The notes beneath the pieces were generated by a model that was given only the letters and a program-made list of their open reading frames with translations, had not been told where the DNA came from and did no database searches. From Erinaceus europaeus (taxonomy: Eukaryota > Chordata > Mammalia > Eulipotyphla > Erinaceidae): a DNA stretch of 64,000 nt. The position numbers were made by a program, and so were the translations under genes. The DNA lies in contig NC_080172.1 of assembly GCF_950295315.1 (NCBI RefSeq), positions 113,574,267 to 113,638,266 on the forward strand, written 5' to 3'. This document shows positions 1-11,930 of the stretch, in pieces (position 1 is the stretch's first letter; each line of letters opens with the position of its first letter).

Positions 1-129
1 ATGTTGACCTCATTATTTTTTGCTTCACCCTTTGGGGGTTTTTTAGCTGGACTCTTTTGCTGGTTCATTTCTCCAATATATCTTCTTGTTGGTTTAACCA
101 TTTTATATAGGGAATTATGAAGTACCTCT
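1..129. other. Unassigned AT-rich sequence
   Basis: No gene or repeat family could be recognised. The stretch is AT-rich and could be the edge of an old L1, but I cannot support that. Confidence 0.3.
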
Positions 130-420
130 GTCATATGCTTTACATTGGCTTGTTCTAGCCCTCACCCCGCCAAGAGAATTGGATCAGGCCTGCTAATTTC
201 GCGGGCCCACTTGGCCCCGCCCTAAAAGGAACCCCGGGAGAGGGTTCCTGAGTTCGAGAGTGCCAGAGCTGGAGAGTTCCTGAGTTCGAGAGTTTCAGGG
301 TTTCAGAGTAAGAGAGAGTGTCAGAGAGAGAGAGTTCAACATACCTCTTTCATTACTTTTAAAATTACTGGCCACTCTTGCCTGGATTAACTTGTATCTA
401 AGTAAGGTAATTAAAGGGTT
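130..420 (+). other. CpG-rich LTR-like segment (tentative)
   Basis: A GC- and CpG-rich block stands out from its AT-rich flanks. It contains imperfect tandem copies of 'gttcctgagttcgagag' near 246-292, followed by a GA-rich stretch. This looks like the R/U5 part of a retroviral LTR, but no TG...CA ends, TATA box or target duplication could be fixed. A small CpG island is the alternative. Confidence 0.3.
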
Positions 421-1569
421 CACTGTTGTGGAAATTGACAGTTGTTTCAGTATTATTTTAATCCCTGAGTTGGAGCTCAGTGGCTTAAAAGCCTCTTTTG
501 TTCTTTTTCTTCCCTGTGGGATATGGGAGCCTGAGGGCTTTTAAACTATAAGTAGGCTTCTTAGCTTAACCAATGACTCCTGACTAAGAGATAAAGCAGG
601 GTGGATCAGAGGTAATCTAGTGGTTATGCAAAGAGACTCTCACAGCCCCACTGCTAAACCATCAATGTATAGAAATTCTCCTGAGTTTCCTGGTTAGTTC
701 TCTGGCCCCTGGTGTCAGCACAGGGCCTCCCCCCTGCTGCTCCAGCTTCTGAGAGCAGTAGCAATGGAGACTCACAGTTGCATTTGGTGAGTCTTAGAGG
801 AGTCCTCTCCTCCCTTCAGCTGTCTTTTTGTTGTTGAAACAGACTACAAGTGGTGTCTCAGATGGTAAACTTTGGGACTATTATCATACACTTAATCTCT
901 TCTTATGCTCCAGGATCTCTGTCCACGAGCCACACGTGTTTGCACTCACTGGTGGTTTGGTGGGTTCCTGAAGTTGTTCTAGTCCTGCCATGTTGTGGTC
1001 CCAGGTGGTTTATTTTGGTATTCCTAGTTGACCTGGGGGAGGAGAGGAGAGGGTAGCAGAGGAGAGGAGAGAAACACAGCTGCTACTGCTCCCTAGCCCT
1101 GCCTCTGGAAGTCTCCAGAATTCTTATTCAAATTAATGTTTATATAAACAGAAAAGACAGGGAGCTTATTCTCTCTAGGGCATTAGTCTGGAAATCCTAT
1201 GGTTTTCCCTCTTAGCATCTTTCCCAAATATTCTACCTCTTTGGAACCCCAGTATTCCTTGGAATAGAATTTGGGAGACACTTACCAATGATGAGAGTTC
1301 TGGACTGAGAATCTGGAAGCTTTGTTTTTATTCTAGCTAGACCCCTTACCTCAAACTTCAGTTGATAAAGTTAACTGAACAGTACTCAATTTGACTTACA
1401 ATTACTTGAATAATCCCTATTTTCTTGCCAGTATAGTGGACAACAGCACATACCTATTTCCCCTGCAGGGTCATCATGAGGTACTATATATACCATATAT
1501 AAGAGTTGGCAGCATAGTGATTTTATATTTCCTTCCTTCCTTCCTTCTTTCCTTTCTTTCTTCTTTTTT
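421..1569. other. Mostly unassigned; SINE-C trace near 605-650
   Basis: A short piece resembling the SINE-C head (tagtggttatgcaaagagactc) lies near 617-640. The rest shows no recognisable repeat or gene. TTCC/TTTC pyrimidine runs start near 1530 at the tail side of the next SINE. Confidence 0.3.
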
Positions 1570-1852
1570 TTTCTGTATTTTTTCTATCAGGGTTATTTCT
1601 GGAGCTAGTGCCGACACTACAATCCACCGCTCCCAGCAGCCATTTTCTTCCTTCCTATTTTCATTTGACAGTACAGAGAGAAATTGAGGGGAGAGCAAGA
1701 GATAAAGAGGGGAAGAGAAAATTAGACACCTGCAGACCTGCTTCACTGCTCATGAAGCATTCCCCCTGCAGGTGGGGAGCACAGGCTCAAACCTGGGTCC
1801 CTCTGTATGGTAATATGTGTGCTTAACTGAACATACCACTGCATGGCCCTGA
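1570..1852 (-). repeat. SINE-A2 copy
   Basis: Read on the minus strand, a degenerate tRNA-like head (near 1850) is followed by the 'cacctgcagg' core and the A2 tail. It is diverged and preceded on the plus strand by pyrimidine microsatellite at its tail end. Confidence 0.8.
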
Positions 1853-2319
1853 GATTTTATATTTTTTCCATTGTGCTTTTATATCTGTTACTGTGCTTAC
1901 TTGTTAAAATATGACCATACTACCAATAGGAGAAATACTAGTGAATATGAAATGTGTTTATAGAAATTAAAATAGTATTGTAAATCAAATGTCGGAAGGC
2001 TTTTAGCTAACCGCTATGCATTCAATCACAATGAAAACAACAGGTTGATTCAATACTATTCATCTATATAACAGAAATTATTGGACACAAATCCTCTTTC
2101 CTTCAAATGCCCATTTGATAGCCAGAGCAATTCCACAAATCTAATAAGTTTTTTGTTCTCTGTAGTTTGGATGGCCTGACTGATTCCCATAGTTGACAAG
2201 TTGATACAGTCCTGGTTAGTCTAAGCTCTCTACTGAGAACTTGCTGAAAGTATTTTTTTTTAAAAGTTGTTCTTTTCAGAGAAGGCAAGCATTAAATTCC
2301 ATGTAAACCTAGAGTTGCA
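1853..2319. other. Unassigned
   Basis: Ordinary AT-rich sequence with no repeat family or gene that I recognise. Confidence 0.3.
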
Positions 2320-2530
2320 GGGTGTCAAGTGGTGGTGAACCTGGTTGAGCCCACATATTACAGTGCACAAGGACCTGGGTTCAAGCCCCCGGTCCTCACC
2401 TGCAGAGGGAAAGCTTTGTGAGTGGTGAAGCAGTGCCGCAGGTGTCTCTCTGTCTCTTTCCCTCTCTGTTACTTCCTAACCCTCTCAATTTAGGGCTGTA
2501 TCTACCCAATAAATAAATAAAAATAATATT
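2320..2530 (+). repeat. SINE-B copy
   Basis: The head 'caagtggtggtgaacctgg', a B-box-like 'gggttcaagcccc' and the terminal 'caataaataaataaa' are all visible. The copy is essentially full length. Confidence 0.85.
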
Positions 2531-2778
2531 TTTTAAGTATTAACCACACCACAGCCTTGCATACAGACGGAGAGACCTCAAGCATTAAGCCAGCATTTAT
2601 GATTTTAATAAGAGTCAAAATAGCTGGGAGACACAGAGTGCTCAGCACATAACTGGAGACCCTAGATACAGATGTACCTGAAGTCAAGTCCTGACACTCA
2701 TATTATTTAACAAGGCAAATCCCACTCACTCCTTGTGTTCAGCTAGTTAATTCAATGAATTTCTGAAATAATACATTT

Positions 2779-3126
2779 CTTATTTATTTACTTATTTATA
2801 TTGCCTCAAGGGTTATCACTGGGGCTCAGTGCCTGCACTATGAATCCACTGCTCCTGGAGGCTATTTTTCCCCTTTGGTTGCCCTTGTTGTTTATCATTG
2901 TTGTTATTATTGTTGTTGGATAGGACAGAGAGCAATCTAGACAGGATGGGAAGATAGAGAGGAGGAGAGAAAGATAGACACCTGCAGACCTGCTTTATCA
3001 CCACATCACCACTTGTGAAGTGACCACCCTGCAGGTGGGGAGCAGGGGCTAGAACCCGGATCCTTATGCTGGGTCCTTGTACTTTGTGCCATGTGTGCTT
3101 AACCCTCGGTGCTACCACCCGGTCCT
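2779..3126 (-). repeat. SINE-A2 copy
   Basis: This is a full-length minus-strand copy. It has an A/T tail at 2779-2800, the inverted A2 tail sequence at about 2805-2865, the CT-rich body as GA-rich on the plus strand, and a head ending at 'ccacccggtcctg'. Confidence 0.85.
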
Positions 3127-4684
3127 GAAATAATATACTTCTATGATGACTTCCTTGGCTAAGTTGTTTAACTTCTCTGAAATTCAGCTCTCCTTGAAAA
3201 TGAGAATGAGTGTGCGTCTGTCACCGGTGACCAAGGAGATTAAAGCAGGCAATGTCACAAGAGTCGCCATTCACAAATAGGAATCTCAAGATCATTATAC
3301 TTCACTTATGTTGTGACACTTAATCCTTTCCGTGGCTGAGCTCAGAAACTGAATTATCTTCATTCCACAGATAAGGCAGCAACAACAGAGAGAAATTAGG
3401 CCCTTCATCTAGTGACTAAAGCAAGCAGCAGGTCAGAATTTAAGCCTAGGTCTGTCTAACGTCACACTCCAGGCACTTTCTGCCAAAGTACGTAGCTCCC
3501 CAGTGGGCCAACCCTCTTACTTCTAAGTTCCCCCACTTGCACTCAAAGTCATTTGCATGATTGTTGATAAAAGTGGTAGCCTCTAAAACTGTGCAGTATG
3601 CAACTTGCCCATTAAATGGTAATGCCATCAACTGTAAACATATAGGAACCTTATAAGGACACATTTCTGGGAGATGTTCTGGATATCAGCACAGCACCGA
3701 GTTCATTCATTTCTTTATCCACACTACAGTATCTTCTCTCAGTCAGTTTCATTCCTGCATCATTGACCCAAGCCTTCAGCCTGTGCCACAGAAGCTTGCC
3801 TTGCCAGAGGAAAGGACTAGATAGACTTCCGGGCTCCCAGAGTTTGTTGGGCCAACACCAATCAGGTGACTGAGTTGGCAAAGATGCTCTTGTTTAACAT
3901 AAGCTGTTCTGCTATCAGAGATAACGTTTCTCTTACCCCTGAGTTTTTCCAACTATATTGCAAACTCACATAATGAAAAAAGAAATGTAAGTCACTTTAA
4001 CACAATAGAATTTCTTTTAGACTTCCAAGATATCCAGCCATATGAGTTTCTGGGACTGACTGAAGTTTCACTGTTTAGAACTGCAGTGGAGACAAAGGTA
4101 GTTGATTCCTGGGTTCATCGGAAACCAGTCTGAAGAAGCAAACAAGGGTTGATCAAGATAAGCCCATATTCTCACTTTGCATTGCCATACCTGTCTTTAG
4201 AGTCAGTCCCCAGAAGATCAAGGTCACCCCCAATCTTCTCCCAAGCCCTAGGAATCTCTTCTGCTGGCTGAGGGTACAAGGAGGAAAGATGAATCTCCTT
4301 CATCTCCTGTGTTAGGACTCCAAGAGAGATATTCCCTTGCTGCCTGAAGATCCATCTTGCCAAAGAAGAGGAGGCTCATGTTGAGTTTAAGCATCACTGT
4401 GAGCTCTAGGTAACCCGGAGGCTCAGGAGAGGCCCTGTTATGACCTCAAAAGACTCATCTGGACTGGAGACCATAATCAGATCTCTAGAGGATAAAAAGA
4501 CATCCGTGTAGTAATAGTGTGGTAACTTTCAAGTCCTGGGCACCACCCCCTGGGTGAAATGTTCCATATCCCTTATTCATTTGATCTCCCCAAAGACCCC
4601 AGTCAGGGAAACAAAATGGGCTCCACTTTATTATAAATAAAATTGAGACTCTGAGAGGTTATATCATTTACCAGTAGGTAGAAG
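3127..4684. other. 1.5 kb without recognised repeats or genes
   Basis: No SINE, L1 or simple repeat of note. The short open frames here show no domain, codon bias or splice context that I could use. It may be unique sequence. Confidence 0.35.
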
Positions 4685-4990
4685 GGGGTTGGGTGGCGGA
4701 GTACCCTGTTAAGCACACATAGTAAATACCAAGCTCAAGGACTCAGGTTTGAGCCCCCGTCTCTCTACCTGCAGGGAGTCCACTAAATGAGTGGTGAGGC
4801 AGGTCTTCAGGTGTCTATATTTCTCTCCTTCTCTGTCTTCCCCTTCTCTCCCAATTTCTCTCTGTCCTAATAAAAATTAGAAAAGAAAAAAAAGAACTGG
4901 CTGCCGAGACCCGTGAATTTATAGTGCTGACTGAGCCCCTGTAGTAACTCTGGTGGCAATATGAATAAATAAATAAATGAATAAATAAAG
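4685..4990 (+). repeat. SINE-A2 copy
   Basis: The head 'gttgggtggcggagtaccc' is diverged in the A box. The B box 'caggtttgagcccc' and the A2 tail are present, ending in AAAT repeats at about 4960-4990. Confidence 0.8.
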
Positions 4991-5267
4991 TTAGATAGGA
5001 GAACCAGGATTCAAATTCAAATTTATTTGATTTCATGCCTTTAACCAACAAAAACACAGAGTGTTCCAATAGCCTTGGTCCATATACCAAATCTAGAACC
5101 TTCTTTTAGGTCAATTTGGAAGCAGATGGCTCTTGGAATTATAGACAAATTTGAAAAAACTACACTGAACCACTGTTTATCAACTTACTGAGATTCCAAG
5201 TCTACCCTGCTTCATGACATCCCTGATCTCAGTTCCTTTCATTTTTCTTTTGAATATTTACATATTT

Positions 5268-5473
5268 AATTATTTGTTTATTTATTTATTTATTTCTGGA
5301 GAGAGGCAGAGAGAAATGATAGAGGAGGGGGAAAGAGACAAAGAGACACTTGTGTAGCAATTCTTGAATACCCATGAAGCTATCCCCCTATAGGTGGGGG
5401 ATGGGACTTGAACCTGCGTCCTTTTGCAGGTTAATGTATGTCCTCAACAAGGTGCACCACCACCTGGACCCCA
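5268..5473 (-). repeat. SINE-B copy
   Basis: A TTTA tail at 5268-5296 is followed by the inverted body and the head complement 'gcaccaccacctggacccc'. Confidence 0.8.
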
Positions 5474-5589
5474 GTTCCTGCCTTTGTTCACTCTGTTCTG
5501 GCCACACTGGCTTCCTAGATCTTGCAAGATACATTTATTTTTTAAGTCACACCTCTGGGAACTCACACATAAGAAGTTTCACCACTCCT

Positions 5590-5647
5590 TGGTTACTTCC
5601 CATTCTGCTTATTTCAGAGAGAGAGAAACCACAGTTACTTCCCATTC

Positions 5648-5684
<37 letters not shown>

Positions 5685-5735
5685 ACAGTTACTTCCCATT
5701 CTGTTTATTTCAGAGAGAGAGACCACAGCAATGCT
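5590..5735 (+). repeat. Short tandem repeat with (GA)n
   Basis: Three copies of 'gttacttcccattctg' are spaced by GA tracts. The longest GA run lies at about 5650-5682. Confidence 0.85.
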
Positions 5736-6011
5736 CCCCCTTCTTTGGTTTTCTCCCAGGCTTGATTCCTGAAGTCCATCAATCACATTTTTCATTCCAG
5801 GATTTTTGCATCATCTCTGATTGCTTTCTGGAACATTCTCCCTTCAAATGTCTTCATTGTTTGTACACTGACCTCTTTCCAAGTCCCTTTTGATCAACTG
5901 TAAAACTGTGACTACTAACTTTTTCTAAAATTGATACCATAATCTCATCTTCTCTATTTTTACATTTAGGCTCCTGATTATTAAACAATTTTCTCTGCTT
6001 GATAACTTAAT

Positions 6012-6377
6012 GCTTTTCAGCCACCAAGTTCAGATGCTATCATGACACCAGCCTGACTTCCCTGGGAAGATAACCTCACCAATGTATCCTGTAATGAGTC
6101 TCTCCAGAGCCCTGGCCCACTAGGGAAAGACAGAAACAGGCTGGGGTTATGGATCCACCTGCCAACACCCATGTCCAGTGGGGAGGCAATTACAGAAGCC
6201 AGACTTTCCATCTTCTTCACCCTGTGATGACCCTGGGTCCATGCTCCCAGAGGGATAAAAATAGCTTCCAGTCAAGGGGATGGGGTGAGAGACTCTGGTG
6301 GTAGGATATGTGTGGACTTGTACACCTCTTATCCTACAGTCTTGTCAATTATTATTAAATCAATTTAAAAACAAAAT
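6012..6377 (+). repeat. L1 3' UTR fragment
   Basis: This carries the recurrent 3' UTR sequence in sense orientation, from 'cagccaccaagttcagatgc' through 'actctggtggtagg' to the A-rich end. It is 5'-truncated. Confidence 0.75.
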
Positions 6378-6378
6378 A

Positions 6379-6575
6379 GGGGCCAAGTGGTGGCACAACT
6401 GTTGAGTGCACATGTTACAATGTGTAAGGGTCTAGGTTCAAGCCCCCAGTCCCCACTTGCAGAAGGAAAGCTTTGCAAGTGGTGAAGCAATGCTGCAGTT
6501 GTCTCTCTGTCTCTCTACCCCCACCCCTCTTGATTTCTGGCTCTCTACCCAATAAATAAATAAAGATAATTTAAA
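6379..6575 (+). repeat. SINE-B copy
   Basis: It begins 'ggggccaagtggtggcacaa' and ends 'caataaataaataaagataa'. It sits directly at the A-rich end of the preceding L1 fragment. Confidence 0.85.
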
Positions 6576-7687
6576 AAATTTGAAAAGGAAAATAAATATC
6601 GAAGTTTTAATTTTATATTAAAATTAGAAACACAGGGGTAGAGCACAAGCACAAGCACAGGGCAAAGCAATGCACTGTGATGTGAGTTATTTCACCAGCC
6701 CAATCACAAACCCTTGATATGTGTGTATTATTTGCTAGTGCAAGTCCAACATAAAGCAGTTTCATAATTGGTGGTCCCTGTTGAGTGATATTAACAAGTG
6801 GTTGAGATGTATCTGGACTAAGAAAGATGGTGCTTTCTCACAGCAAGGCAAAATGATACACCTCTTCATCTTGCTGATGTGTTCTAGTTTCACTAATATA
6901 AATGATTACTCAGATTCATAATGGATTACCTGTAAATGAACTTGAGACTATGATCTTCCTAATGCATGCTACTGCAATGGATGACAGCTAAAGATCTTCA
7001 GAATGGATTTCTTCCAAGTTGATTATTGGCAAGAATCTCACTCAATAGATTCAATAAAAGTTTGGCTGGCTTCCTTAACCTGGAATCTATATCACACTTG
7101 AGTGTGTGTTGTGGCAAATTTATAGCCATCTTCCATGTAACTGTTACATTCTGATTTATGACGAGTCTCTAAATGCTGTATGTGATAGCTTGTCTTAATT
7201 AAAAAGCCACTGGGAGGATTGAACTCAGTTACTGAGACAAAGTTAACACCCTCTCTGCTCTTAATTCCCAACCACTCCATGACTTTGAAGGTGCTAACTC
7301 AGGAATTTTGCTTAATAAATGAGCTCAGAAGAACCCAAGATTTCTAGTCCAGGAAACAAGGTGAATTAGACACTTAGAGATATTCTGCAGGTCGTGCCCC
7401 TGAATTTAACTTTAAAAATAGAATCTGCAATCCTATCTAAAAGATTCTGCAAGTTCTCGAGACAGAAAATATAAAGGTTTGGAAATTAAAAAGAAAATAG
7501 ACACATTCAATCCGATAAACAAGAATTCTGTCCAAATAATTCACTCTGTTGAGCTCAAATTAAAATTCATATAGAATATTTCATATCCTGAAAAGCCCTG
7601 AAATTTAGATGGTTTATTCTCTCTTGACAAAGACAGAGACAATGGATGTAGACCTAAGACATTCCTTTCCATACCCGTAAAATAGCC
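6576..7687. other. Unassigned 1.1 kb
   Basis: AT-rich and without a recognised repeat or a convincing coding frame. Confidence 0.3.
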
Positions 7688-7776
7688 AGGACTCTGATGG
7701 TGGGAATTGTGTGGAATTAACCCTCTTCTACTACAGTTGTTTGTCATTATCAAATCAATTAAAAGAGAGAGAGAGA
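7688..7776 (+). repeat. L1 3' end, short fragment
   Basis: Only the last ~90 bases of the L1 3' UTR remain ('actctgatggtgggaattgt' to 'tcaaatcaatt'), followed by GA repeats. Confidence 0.65.
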
Positions 7777-7910
7777 AATACACGGACTTCTGCCCTCATT
7801 GACAAGGCCTCTTCCTCTCACACAGATAATTAGTTTAGATTGCCAGTTTCTCCTCATGCCCAGTTCATCTCAAATATATATATATTCATATATATAATAT
7901 GAATTGTTAT

Positions 7911-8080
7911 CTTGGGCTCGGGAGACAGTATGATGGTTATGCCAGACTCTCATGCCTGAGACTCCAGGGTCCCAGGTTCAATCCCCAGTACCACCATACA
8001 CCAGAGCTGAGCAGTGCTTTGGTCCTCTTCTCCCTCTCTCTCTCCCTCTCTTTCTTTCTCTCTCTCTCTCTCATAAAATG
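7911..8080 (+). repeat. SINE-C copy with (TC)n tail
   Basis: The SINE-C head 'gggagacagtatgatggtta', the B-box-like 'caggttcaatcccc' and a TC-rich tail are visible. A TA-rich microsatellite lies on each side. Confidence 0.8.
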
Positions 8081-8398
8081 ATATATATATGTATATATGT
8101 ATTAAAAATAGCCAGAATGACTTAAGGAAATATTTAAATGTCTGTGTCTCTCTTGATATTTGGAATCTGTGATGGCTTTCGTCCTTTCTTCTGTCACTAT
8201 TCAGGGAGCAGGGTGAGCTGTCATATAGCTTTATGATCTTTCAGCAAAGCTCCAGAAAATAAGTTATCTTTGAAGTTACAAACAGAATGGAGAGGGTGGT
8301 GACCTCCTTAAAACAGCAGTGTGAAATCCCATCAGCATCTTCAAGGAAGGAGGGGTACATGGCCCTTCTGGTCTATGTGCTCTGTTCATACGAAGGAA

Positions 8399-8670
8399 GA
8401 AGGCTGATGACACACCCAGTTAAATGAACATAGTACCAAGCTGAAGGACCCCTGCAGGGTTCCCTGGCTTCAGGGAGGAAGCTTTACAAGCAGTGAAGTA
8501 GGTCTGCATGTGTCTTTTTCTCTCTCCCTCTCAGTCTCCCCCCTCCTCTCTCAATTTCTCTCTATCTTCTCCAATAAAATGGAAAAATTGGCCACCATAA
8601 ATGGTGGATTCGTAATACCAGCACTAAGCCCCAGAGATAATACTGGAGACAAAAAATAAAAATAAAAATA
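8399..8670 (+). repeat. SINE-A2 copy, degraded head
   Basis: The tRNA-like head has largely decayed. The CT-rich body and the A2 tail ('gccaccataaatggtggatt' onward) identify it. Confidence 0.7.
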
Positions 8671-8732
8671 GGAAGTTCCTAGTGGCCGAAACATTTAGAC
8701 ACTGCAGTTAGTTTCCATCTTTTTGTTTCTTT

Positions 8733-8734
<2 letters not shown>

Positions 8735-8767
<33 letters not shown>

Positions 8768-9172
8768 TAAAAAGGAAAAATTGGCAAAACCATAGGATAA
8801 GAGGGGTACTACTCCCACCACCAGATCTCCATATCCCATCCCCTCCCCTGACAGCTTTCCTATGCTTTATCCCTCTGGGAGCATGGACCCAAGGTCATTG
8901 TGGGATGCAGAAGGTAAAAGGTCTGGCTTCTGTCACTGCTTCCCCGCTGAACATGGGCATTGACAGGTTGATCCATACTCCCAGCCTGTCTCTCTCTTTC
9001 CCTAGTGGGGAAGGGCTCTGGTGAAGCAGAGAGCTCCAAGGCACGTTGGTGGGGTTGCCTGTCCAGGGAAGTCTGATTGACATTCTGCTAGCATCTGGAA
9101 CATGGTGGCTGAAAAGAGAGTTAACATTCAAAGCCAAACAAATTGTTGAACTTTTTTTTTTCTTAAGTAAAA
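8735..9172 (-). repeat. L1 3' UTR fragment
   Basis: Inverted L1 3' end starts in a TTTA tract and continues with 'aaccataggataagagggg'. This variant differs from copies carrying 'gtaagataacaggggta', so at least two L1 3' end subfamilies are present. The same variant recurs near 51,440. Confidence 0.75.
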
Positions 9173-9394
9173 TGATGTTGCTCTTTGAAGTCAAATGCAT
9201 CTGGGTTTGAAGTCCTGCTCAGACACTAACCAGCTGCTGAACTCAGCAAGCTACTGTGTTTACAGGGAGCCTATTTGCTCAGCAATCAAAGGTAAAACCT
9301 CTCTCCCCAATGGGTTGGGACATATCTTAGATTAGAGATAAGGGAGGTCAGAGTGCTGAGCCAGCAGAAGGCATCACTAAAATGTAGTCTAGTA

Positions 9395-9672
9395 TAAGTC
9401 ATAAGCAAAAGGATGAACATGGGATGCTCTCACTCATAGACAAAAGTTGAAAAACAAGATCAGAAGGGAAAACACTAAGCAGAATTTGGACTGGAGTTGG
9501 TGTATTGTGCCAAAGTAAAGGATTCTGCGGTCTGGGGAGGGTTCAGGTCCTGGAACATGATGGCAGAGGAGGACCTAGTGGGGGTTGTATGGACATGTTA
9601 TGCATGCACAAACAATTGTATTTTACTGTCGACTATAAACCATTAATCCCTCAATAAAGAGATAAAAGATGT
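9395..9672 (+). repeat. L1 3' end fragment
   Basis: Sense-strand 3' UTR of yet another L1-like end, with 'ggaacatgatggcagaggag', finishing in 'cctcaataaagagataaaag', which contains an AATAAA signal. Confidence 0.6.
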
Positions 9673-9810
9673 AGTTTAGTTTCCAGAATTAACACAGCCA
9701 TTAGTAATGAGAGTGCACATGTGGAAATAATTGCATATATTTGATCAATCACTGCGTACAATCATGGGACTAAAACTCCAACTCACCTAATCTTTACTAC
9801 AGATATATAT

Positions 9811-10199
9811 ATAATAATGACTAACAAGGTTGTAAAATAACAGGACTATAATTCCATACAATTCCTACCACCAGAGTTCCCTGTCCTGGCCCCTCCATTG
9901 TAAGCTCCCCTATTCTTTATCCCTCTGGGAGTATGGACCACAGATCTTTAAAGGGTGCAGAAGGTGTGAGTTCTGGCTTCTGTAATTGCTTCTATGCTAG
10001 ACGTGGACATTGGCAGGTGGATCCATTCCCCCAGCCTGTTTCTATCTTTCCCTAGTGGGGCAGGGCTCTAGAGAGGCTCATTCTAGGACACACTGGTGGG
10101 GTCTTCTACCCAGGGAAGTCAAGATGGCATCATGGTGGCATCTTCAATTTGGTGGCTGAAAGGCAGTAAGATATCAAGCAGGACACATTGTAACTTTTT
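9811..10199 (-). repeat. L1 3' UTR, part 1 (interrupted)
   Basis: Inverted L1 3' end that is split by the SINE-B at 10,200-10,407 and resumes after it. Confidence 0.75.
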
Positions 10200-10407
10200 A
10201 AAATATATTTTTATTCTATTTTCCTACTGGATAGACAGCCAGAAATTGGGAGGGTAAGAGGAGGTAGAGAAGGATGAGAGAGACACCTATAGTCCTGCTT
10301 TACCACCTCCAAAGCTTTCTGCTTGCAGGTGGGTACCAGGGGCTCGAACCTGGGTCCTTGTGCATTGTAACACGTGCACTCATCCTGGTGCAACACCATC
10401 TGGCCCC
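10200..10407 (-). repeat. SINE-B copy nested in L1
   Basis: Minus-strand SINE-B from an A/T tail to the head complement 'caccatctggcccc'. The L1 sequence is continuous across it, so it inserted after the L1. Confidence 0.8.
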
Positions 10408-10760
10408 CAAATTTCTTAATAAATTGGAACCTAAAAGTACGAATGGAGCCAATGAAATGAGGGGTTTTCTTGTGGGACAAAGGTAGCAAGTCTATTTTAG
10501 CTATGTTCCAAGGGGCCTATGACTTTAGTAATTTTTGCCTGAGCCTAACAGCTAACTTGCAGGTGGACTGAAAGTATTTTCTGGGAAGATTGTGTCAGAG
10601 TTGAAAATAGGGCCAGAAAGCTGAATTGGGGCACAGAATAGCTCCCAAATATGCAGACAGTATAGAAATATCACTAACTGTTTACCCCATCGATCTGACA
10701 TAGAGCTCATATCCACTCCTACTTAGCACAGGAGCCTATATTTGTATATTATGTCACCAG
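10408..10760 (-). repeat. L1 3' UTR, part 2
   Basis: Continues the inverted 3' UTR, including 'gggcctatgactttagtaat' and 'ctttaccccatcgatctga'-type sequence. The outer end is approximate. Confidence 0.65.
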
Positions 10761-11172
10761 TAGTATTGCTTCTATCTCACAGACATTTTGCCTTTCTGGG
10801 GGACAGCTGGGCTCGAACAGGAGGGAAAATTACAAAAGGGACCCAGTTGCCAGCATGAGAGGGAAGGGTTTATGGGCCCATGCTAAAATCAAAGACTATG
10901 TCAGGTCTACACCTTTCACCCCCTCAGCTTCCACATGTCCTCATGAGCTAAGTTCCAGTGGGGAAACAGAAAATACACTTTTTAAAAAATACTTTCCCAG
11001 AGGATCTATTTTATATTTCTGGTAATTGGCTGTACTGCCAGAAGTACATACAATCAACCAGGTATGTTGTGAAACATAAGTCACAGTTCAATTCTGCAGC
11101 AGTGAAAGAAAAAAAAAAAAGGAAGTTTTCCTTATCAAGATACAGGGAAAAAGAAACAACTATGAACTCTCT

Positions 11173-11182
11173 GATATCATTC
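11173..11182 (+). repeat. Target-site duplication, left copy
   Basis: 'gatatcattc' is repeated exactly at 11,931-11,940 and brackets the non-LTR element. Confidence 0.65.
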
Positions 11183-11930
11183 AGAAGTTGATGGCACTTT
11201 GATCACACTGCTCCTCCAAGCTGGATTCAATCCATCCCATCTTCTCAGCCCACAGCTTCCCCCCTTGGTGCACATATACATGAAGTTCCTAACAAAGGCT
11301 TGGCCTTTGATCCTTCCATATGTTGTTATGACGGCCTGGGATATCATGTCCATTTGGTCGATTCCAAATTATATTCCTCCATGAGGATAATTTCTGGAAC
11401 CATCCGTTCCACCCCAGTTCCATGGCTGCCAGTTCTTAGCAATATCGCCCCGCCAGATATTCGTCGGGATGCGGCATCATCTAAGTTCATACCGGACCTG
11501 CCAATATACGCGGATATCTTCGCCCACCCTGTCCAACGCTTAACGTCTCGTCACCCAATCTGGTCCCCTATGCCTACACTGAACTTCTCTGTTCCAGTCT
11601 CTTGGAAACAGAGTCGGCAGTCAGCTGAGGTAAAGAACAAACACCTCATCACAGACCCCTGCGAGCCTCAACCCGGCTTTGACCTAGCACGTTATGATCG
11701 GGCCCTCCTCAATCGCTATCGAACAGGCCATGGCCGGTGCGCCGCTATGTTCCATCGCTGGGGAGCCAGAGACGACCCGAACTGCCCCTGCGGCTCCAGA
11801 CAGACTATGACCCACATAGTCAACGACTGCCACCTCTCCAGATTCAAAGGAAGTCTCGAAACTTTACATCAGGCTCAACCTGACGCTGTTGACTGGCTAC
11901 GGAAGAAGGGCAAACGCTAGAAGAAGAAGG
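11183..11930 (+). mobile_element. 5'-truncated non-LTR retrotransposon (non-L1)
   Basis: A 748-bp block is flanked by perfect 10-bp direct repeats 'gatatcattc' at 11,173-11,182 and 11,931-11,940. It ends in a short GAA-type repeat tail (agaagaagaagg) a few bases after a stop codon. The reading frame inside matches the C-terminal part of a reverse transcriptase of invertebrate-type non-LTR elements rather than mammalian L1. The last ~590 bases contain 34 CpG dinucleotides, far more than the surroundings, which suggests a recent insertion. The first ~140 bases are not recognisable as RT and could be diverged sequence or junction filler. The clade is not resolved. Confidence 0.7.
11300..11920 (+). 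CDS. Reverse transcriptase C-terminal fragment
   Basis: This is an open frame of 206 codons beginning at a TTG. The frame is actually open from 11,192, so no natural start is present; it is the tail of a longer ORF2-type protein. Around residue 28 it reads 'MRIISGTIRSTP', then 'LSNIAPPDIRRDAA', both typical of the region after the RT palm in several non-LTR clades. Later it reads 'RYRTGHGRC', and then a terminal Cys/His cluster C-x-C-x7-H-x4-C (CPCG...HIVNDC) like the zinc knuckle at the end of such proteins. It closes with TAG close to the element's 3' end. The RT catalytic residues would lie upstream and are absent, so no activity is expected. No internal stop or frameshift is seen over the recognisable part, which fits a young copy. 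Clade assignment needs a protein search. Confidence 0.65.
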   Translation: MAFDPSICCYDGLGYHVHLVDSKLYSSMRIISGTIRSTPVPWLPVLSNIAPPDIRRDAASSKFIPDLPIYADIFAHPVQRLTSRHPIWSPMPTLNFSVPVSWKQSRQSAEVKNKHLITDPCEPQPGFDLARYDRALLNRYRTGHGRCAAMFHRWGARDDPNCPCGSRQTMTHIVNDCHLSRFKGSLETLHQAQPDAVDWLRKKGKR

